A stretch of DNA of 64,000 nt from Candidatus Dormiibacter inghamiae (lineage in GTDB: Bacteria; Chloroflexota; Dormibacteria; Dormibacterales; Dormibacteraceae). The DNA lies in the NCBI GenBank assembly GCA_016464825.1, contig JAEKNQ010000013.1, positions 78,313 through 142,312 of the forward strand, given 5' to 3'. The stretch's first letter is position 1, and each line of letters begins with the position of its first letter. This document shows, one piece after another, positions 60,377 through 64,000 of the stretch. The notes beneath the pieces were generated by a model. The model saw only the letters and a program-made list of their open reading frames with translations. It made no database searches and was not told the DNA's origin. The position numbers and the translations under genes are program-made.

Positions 60377-60522
60377 TCCGCCCGACACATAGTCGTGAAA
60401 TTAGCCGCCGGCCGCCGTCGGAGCTCAGGAAACCACCTCAGGCCGGCGGCGCTCGGGGTCCAGTTGAGCGGCCCGGAGACCGCCCCTCGCGGGGAAGACA
60501 GCTGATCATGGATCATCCAGGT

Positions 60523-60546
60523 GATACGGTGCCGCCGAGCCGTATC
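60523..60546. repeat. Inverted repeat upstream of a small gene
   Basis: GATACGG (60523-60529) and CCGTATC (60540-60546) are perfect complements, 10 nt apart, nine bases before a GTG start on the plus strand. The spacing suits an operator for a dimeric repressor or a small leader hairpin. Confidence 0.5.
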
Positions 60547-60554
60547 CTCGCGCG

Positions 60555-60755
60555 GTGACTGACCGGCCCGAACCTCGGTCCAAACGCGGCGATGCGTTGC
60601 GACGAGTCGAGGGGACGGAAGCTTTCGATGCCGGCCAGCGCTTTCTGGACACCGCCGCGCGTCTGGCGCGCGAACGTCGTTTGACGCGGCTGGTCTACCT
60701 GGCCCAGAAGCCGAGTGAGCTGGCGTCACTGTCGACTCACACTCCACCGCTCTAA
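60555..60755 (+). CDS. Small hypothetical protein
   Basis: 66 residues from a GTG. The middle is a Arg/Ala-rich helix (LDTAARLARERRLTRLVYLAQKP). I do not recognise it. It may be a truncated gene; no SD site is evident. The facing strand also has a frame of similar length without clear similarity. Confidence 0.35.
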   Translation: MTDRPEPRSKRGDALRRVEGTEAFDAGQRFLDTAARLARERRLTRLVYLAQKPSELASLSTHTPPL

Positions 60756-60977
60756 TGCCTCGAGATCCAACCACTCGAGCGCGCCAGTCCTTGGGCTGAA
60801 CCCGTTCGTGGAGCCCATCAACCCAAGTTCGTGAGGAGCTCTTCGTCCGCGAGTTCTCGACTCCGTCATCGAGGCTCGCGTGCTCTGAGGACTGGTGCTA
60901 CTGGTCGCCATGGCGTTCGGTAACTGTGAGCCGCACGCGTCCTGATCACGACCAATGATGCGGTCGCGGCTGCACCG
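60756..60977. other. Gene-free stretch
   Basis: No supported coding, RNA or repeat feature. A 61-codon minus-strand frame at 60726-60911 has no ribosome site and no similarity I can name. Confidence 0.5.
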
Positions 60978-61004
60978 TTGACCGTCAGTTCACCGATATA
61001 TACT
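60978..61004 (+). promoter_or_regulatory. Promoter of the PadR gene, probably leaderless
   Basis: TTGACC (60978-60983) and TATACT (60999-61004) are separated by 15 nt. Transcription would begin about at the GTG start at 61011, so the message is probably leaderless. The AT-rich GATATATACT is also typical of PadR operators, consistent with autoregulation. Confidence 0.5.
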
Positions 61005-61010
61005 GCTGAC

Positions 61011-61346
61011 GTGACCAAGCGGACGATGCAGGAGGCCACTTTCCTGATCCTCACGGCGCTGGCTGCAGGCAGCCAGCACGGGTACGGGATCATTTCCGAC
61101 GTCGCACAGATCTCGGACCAACGTGTCCGGTTGCGCGCTGGAACCCTGTACTCAGCCCTGGACCGTCTGCGCATCGACGGGTTGATCAGTGTCGACCGCG
61201 AGGAGATCGCCGAAAACCGCCTGCGCCGTTACTACCGCCTCACGCCGGAGGGATTCGAGCAGTTGGCCACTGAAGCAGCTCGGGTCCAATCCAATGCGGC
61301 GACCGCGATCGCCCGGCTCGGCATGACGAAGGGGATGGCCGGATGA
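61011..61346 (+). CDS. PadR-family transcriptional regulator
   Basis: About 111 residues. Winged helix: TFLILTALAAGSQHGYGIISDV, LRAGTLYSALDRLRIDGLI, RRYYRLTPEGF. The ligand is unknown. GTG at 61011 lies just after the -10 box; its stop overlaps the next ATG. Confidence 0.88.
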   Translation: MTKRTMQEATFLILTALAAGSQHGYGIISDVAQISDQRVRLRAGTLYSALDRLRIDGLISVDREEIAENRLRRYYRLTPEGFEQLATEAARVQSNAATAIARLGMTKGMAG

Positions 61347-62005
61347 CCGACTCGGCCGAATTGGAGCGAGGTTACCGCCGCTGGCTAGCGTGGTATCCAA
61401 GGACGTTCCAGCGTGAGCACGAGGCGGAGATCCTTACCGTGCTGATGGCCGCGGCCCGAGAAGGCCAGCGCCGACCAGAGGCTATGGAGTGCCTAAACCT
61501 GATGAGCAGCGCGCTAAGCATGCGTGTGCGGCCAAGGGTGCCTCGATCGGACAGATCAGTGTTCAGGGCGATCAAACTCATGTACCTCGGCGCCCTGGTT
61601 GAGCTTGCCGCCGCAATCATTGTTTTGGCGACGATCGGCGAAATCAAGTCGAAAGTTGTCATGAGCAGCCCAGGTCTCACCGAGGGCGAGTGGCACGCAA
61701 TCGTCGTAGGTCAACTGGCACCCACCGAGGTTGGCGCGATTCTCGGCGTCGGCTTTTGGCTGTGGATTGCCTGGTCCATCGGCCGCGGACATCGTTGGCC
61801 GAGGATCGTGTTTGCGATTTTCTTTGCTCTCAACATATTCGGCCTGCTCAATGGGCTAGTCCATGGATCAGCGGTGTACGCACGGCCGGACCTGGCCATC
61901 GGGACTCTCCTCTGCCTCGTCGAACTAGCGGCCGTCGCTGTCATCTTTCGCGCGAAGATCGTCCCCGCTCAGTCGGGCACCAGTCGAACCATCGCCGAGT
62001 CCTGA
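61343..62005 (+). CDS. Membrane protein partnered with PadR
   Basis: 220 residues. A charged N-terminal region (ERGYRRWLAWYPRTFQREHEAEIL) precedes four hydrophobic segments. Genes of this type commonly follow PadR regulators; function is unknown. ATGA overlap with padR gives coupling. Confidence 0.7.
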   Translation: MTDSAELERGYRRWLAWYPRTFQREHEAEILTVLMAAAREGQRRPEAMECLNLMSSALSMRVRPRVPRSDRSVFRAIKLMYLGALVELAAAIIVLATIGEIKSKVVMSSPGLTEGEWHAIVVGQLAPTEVGAILGVGFWLWIAWSIGRGHRWPRIVFAIFFALNIFGLLNGLVHGSAVYARPDLAIGTLLCLVELAAVAVIFRAKIVPAQSGTSRTIAES

Positions 62006-62023
62006 GCCGCAGGACGCGGAACG

Positions 62024-63499
62024 GTGCCCCCCAGTCAGCAAAATTCCCGCCTGCCAACCGCGCTTCTCTTTGGAGCTGCTGCAGCAGGCGTCGGCGCGCT
62101 TCACCTTGCCACCAATGGCACTCTGGGTTTCCATACCGATGAGCTGTACTATCTCGCATGCGGCCGCCACCCAGCGCTTGGCTATGTCGACTTCCCACCA
62201 GTCGTCCCACTCCTCGCTCGACTAGAGACCGGACTCCTCGGGGTCAGTCCCTGGACCCTTCGCCTGCTCCCATCGCTACTGGGCGGTTTCCTCGTTGCTC
62301 TCTCCGGCGCCTATGTCCGTCGGCTTGGCGGCTCACTGCGGCGCCAAGGAATTGCACTGCTCACTGCTATTGCGGCGCCCTATCTGCTCGGTGCCAACTG
62401 GGTCTTCCAGACCGTGACCTTCGATCAGGTGACCTGGATGGTGTCCCTCTACTGGTTTCTCTGCCTCGTCATCGATCGGCGCCCCCGGTACTGGATCTAT
62501 CTGGGCATCACACTTGGGATCGGGCTCGAGGTGAAGTACACCATCGTCGGCCTGATCGCCGGCATCGGCATCGCCGTTCTTCTCACCCCTTGGTTGCGGA
62601 TGGAGCTGCGGACGAAATATCCGTGGCTGGCCGTCGCGATCGCACTTCTCATCTGGGCGCCGAATCTCGTCTGGCAGGTCGTCGAGGGCTTTCCCTCGCT
62701 CATCTATGTCATGAACCATCGAGGGAGCGGCGGCGGTACAGTCATCTTCCTCATCGAGTTCGTCGTTTACCTATTCTTTCTGCTTCCTGTGTGGCTGGCG
62801 GGCATGGTTTCTCTATTCCGCACTCGACTGCTGCGTCCGATCGGAATCTCCTGTGCCGTTCCACTGCTCATCTTCCTCTTTGTCGGCAAGTCCTACTACG
62901 CGGCCGCGACGGTTCCGATCGCCCTGGCGCAAGGGCTTATGGCGATCTCCCAAATCGAGCGTCGAAAACCGCGCCTTGGCCTTGAGATCGCTGTCGTTGT
63001 TGCCACGGCGCTCGGATTCGTCGTCTTCTTTCAGCTCCTCGTCCCGATCACTCCTCCAAATCGGCTCCACGCTGCAGGTCTCGATGTCAAGAACGAGGTA
63101 TTTGCTGACAGCGTCGGGTGGGCCGACATCTCGAATCAGGTGACAACCATCTATGGCGATCTCCCCGCATCGGAGCGCAGAAACACTGTCATTATTTCGG
63201 CCTACGTCGGTGTACCGGGCGCGATCCATATCTATGGCAACCCAAGCCTTCTTCCCGATGTCGTCAGTCCACAGCTGTCTTACTTCTATTGGGTGCCGAA
63301 CGACCTCACCGCAACCGATGCTCTCATGGTGGATTACCAGCCGTCTCGGGTGGCGTGGATGTGCAGGTCACCAAAGCTGATCGCGCATCTCACGGTGCCA
63401 TACGACGTCGTGGGTCTGGAGCAAGGCGCTCCGGTCACCTTCTGTCAGCTCAAGGCTCCGATCCCAAAGATCTGGGGGCAGCTTCGCAACTTCTCTTGA
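62024..63499 (+). CDS. GT39/ArnT-like membrane glycosyltransferase
   Basis: 491 residues with about ten hydrophobic segments. The first loop has HTDELYYLACGRHPALGYVDFPP, the acidic-pair plus Y/F-PP motif of PMT_2 enzymes, and a C-terminal soluble domain. GTG start. The base composition is lower in G+C than most of the window (63001-63060 has 35 of 60), so recent acquisition is possible. Sugar and target unknown. Confidence 0.8.
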   Translation: MPPSQQNSRLPTALLFGAAAAGVGALHLATNGTLGFHTDELYYLACGRHPALGYVDFPPVVPLLARLETGLLGVSPWTLRLLPSLLGGFLVALSGAYVRRLGGSLRRQGIALLTAIAAPYLLGANWVFQTVTFDQVTWMVSLYWFLCLVIDRRPRYWIYLGITLGIGLEVKYTIVGLIAGIGIAVLLTPWLRMELRTKYPWLAVAIALLIWAPNLVWQVVEGFPSLIYVMNHRGSGGGTVIFLIEFVVYLFFLLPVWLAGMVSLFRTRLLRPIGISCAVPLLIFLFVGKSYYAAATVPIALAQGLMAISQIERRKPRLGLEIAVVVATALGFVVFFQLLVPITPPNRLHAAGLDVKNEVFADSVGWADISNQVTTIYGDLPASERRNTVIISAYVGVPGAIHIYGNPSLLPDVVSPQLSYFYWVPNDLTATDALMVDYQPSRVAWMCRSPKLIAHLTVPYDVVGLEQGAPVTFCQLKAPIPKIWGQLRNFS

Positions 63500-63595
63500 T
63501 CGATCACGACGACGGAACCCTGTTGCGGGAGCTCGTCCTCGACCCCAGTCGCAACTACCAGCCCTCGCGCAGCCCTAAAGTGGTCGCCAATCAAT

Positions 63596-64000
63596 TGAGA
63601 CAGCGGTCCACTGTCTCCTGAGACATGACAGGAGCGGAGGGAGAGGTCTGTGAGTTCAGCACATAGAGGACAGGTGTCTCGGGACATAGTGGACACCCAG
63701 CAACGCTGGGAGGTGCGGGATGTCTCGAGGGCGCTACTTGGTGGACGCGGTCCTGCTGGAGGGCCGGAGCCCGTCTGAGCTGGCCCGGCAGCACGGGCTC
63801 GCCCGGAGTTGGATCTACCAACTCCTGGCCCGCTTTCGCGAAGGGGGGTACGAGGCTCTCGAGCCACGCTCGCGCCGGCCTCGCTCCTGCTCCCACCAGG
63901 TCGACGCCGAGACCGAGGCCACCATCCTTCGCCTCCGCGAGGGCCTGCAGAGCGCGGGCTACGACGCCGGCGCCCAGACCATCGCCCATCACCTGATTCC
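63596..64000 (+). mobile_element. IS481-like element, left part, cut by window end
   Basis: Upstream of the transposase are clustered TGTCTC/GAGACA palindromes (TGTCTC at 63612-63617 and GAGACA at 63620-63625) and GGTGTC / GACACC (63673-63697), probably terminal repeat or transposase-binding sites. The right end is outside the window, so borders and target duplication cannot be set. Confidence 0.55.
63720..64000 (+). CDS. IS481-family transposase, 5' part
   Basis: The frame from ATG 63720 stays open to the window end (about 93 codons). It encodes a helix-turn-helix pattern, SPSELARQHGLARSWIYQLLARFREGGYEAL, then PRSRRP, as at the start of IS481-type DDE transposases. The catalytic core is beyond the window. 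Confidence 0.8.
   Translation, partial: MSRGRYLVDAVLLEGRSPSELARQHGLARSWIYQLLARFREGGYEALEPRSRRPRSCSHQVDAETEATILRLREGLQSAGYDAGAQTIAHHLI

Noticed and set aside
60726..60911. Minus-strand 61-codon gene
   Set aside because: No ribosome site, no recognisable similarity, overlaps another weak frame.

Overview
The window looks like a contiguous chromosomal segment of a high-G+C bacterium. Several features point to a Terrabacteria lineage such as Dormibacterota/Chloroflexota or a deep-branching Actinomycetota: a SigR/RsrA-type sigma and zinc anti-sigma pair, a coiled-coil insertion in RpoC, zinc-type S14, a tRNA with encoded CCA, a bacterial protein O-mannosyltransferase, and extended S3, L4 and L29. 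This placement is inferred from gene content, not from a database search.

Region 1 (about 1-46.5 kb) is read almost entirely from the minus strand. In transcription order it holds: a membrane glycosyltransferase cluster including a protein O-mannosyltransferase (46532-40900); rpoB-rpoC with an extended -10 promoter candidate and a strong intrinsic terminator; two small membrane genes, one frameshifted; then rpsL-rpsG-fusA-tuf, the S10 and spc clusters, secY-adk-map, infA-rpmJ, the alpha operon (rpsM-K-D, rpoA, rplQ), rplM-rpsI and truA. After that come argF, cdaA-cdaR (c-di-AMP synthesis), glmS, a fused acpS-nnrD, alr, and a SigR-like sigma factor with its RsrA-like anti-sigma factor. The sigma pair has a good GGAAT-N18-GTT promoter that starts inside the alr stop codon. 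Translation is tightly packed, with many stop/start overlaps and many GTG and TTG starts.

Region 2 (46.6-57.8 kb) is a mixed housekeeping and stress block: larE, a MoeB/ThiF-like E1 enzyme, an unrecognised 294-residue protein, tRNA-Ser(GCU), RidA, a DUF4126-like membrane protein, ClpB, an Fpg/Nei glycosylase, an APC permease with a cytosolic tail, Hsp20, a bactofilin, and DUF350 and DUF1801 proteins.

Region 3 (57.8-64 kb) is accessory in character. It has an ECF42-like sigma factor with its DGPF/YCII partner and a nearby DUF998-DUF1801 pair. The two transcription units start from nearly identical duplicated promoter-leader blocks, which suggests a small self-contained sigma regulon. Beyond it lie a PadR-type regulator with an overlapping membrane gene, a lower-G+C GT39-like glycosyltransferase, and the left part of an IS481-like element cut by the window edge.

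Non-coding structure worth attention: a two-copy interspersed repeat (59-214 and 3926-4079), and a 407-nt hairpin-rich spacer with a 42-bp tandem repeat between tuf and rpsJ. Three genes look broken or start-less at the sequence level (truA, the DUF4383 gene, and the ECF42 start). These may be sequencing or assembly errors, or real oddities.
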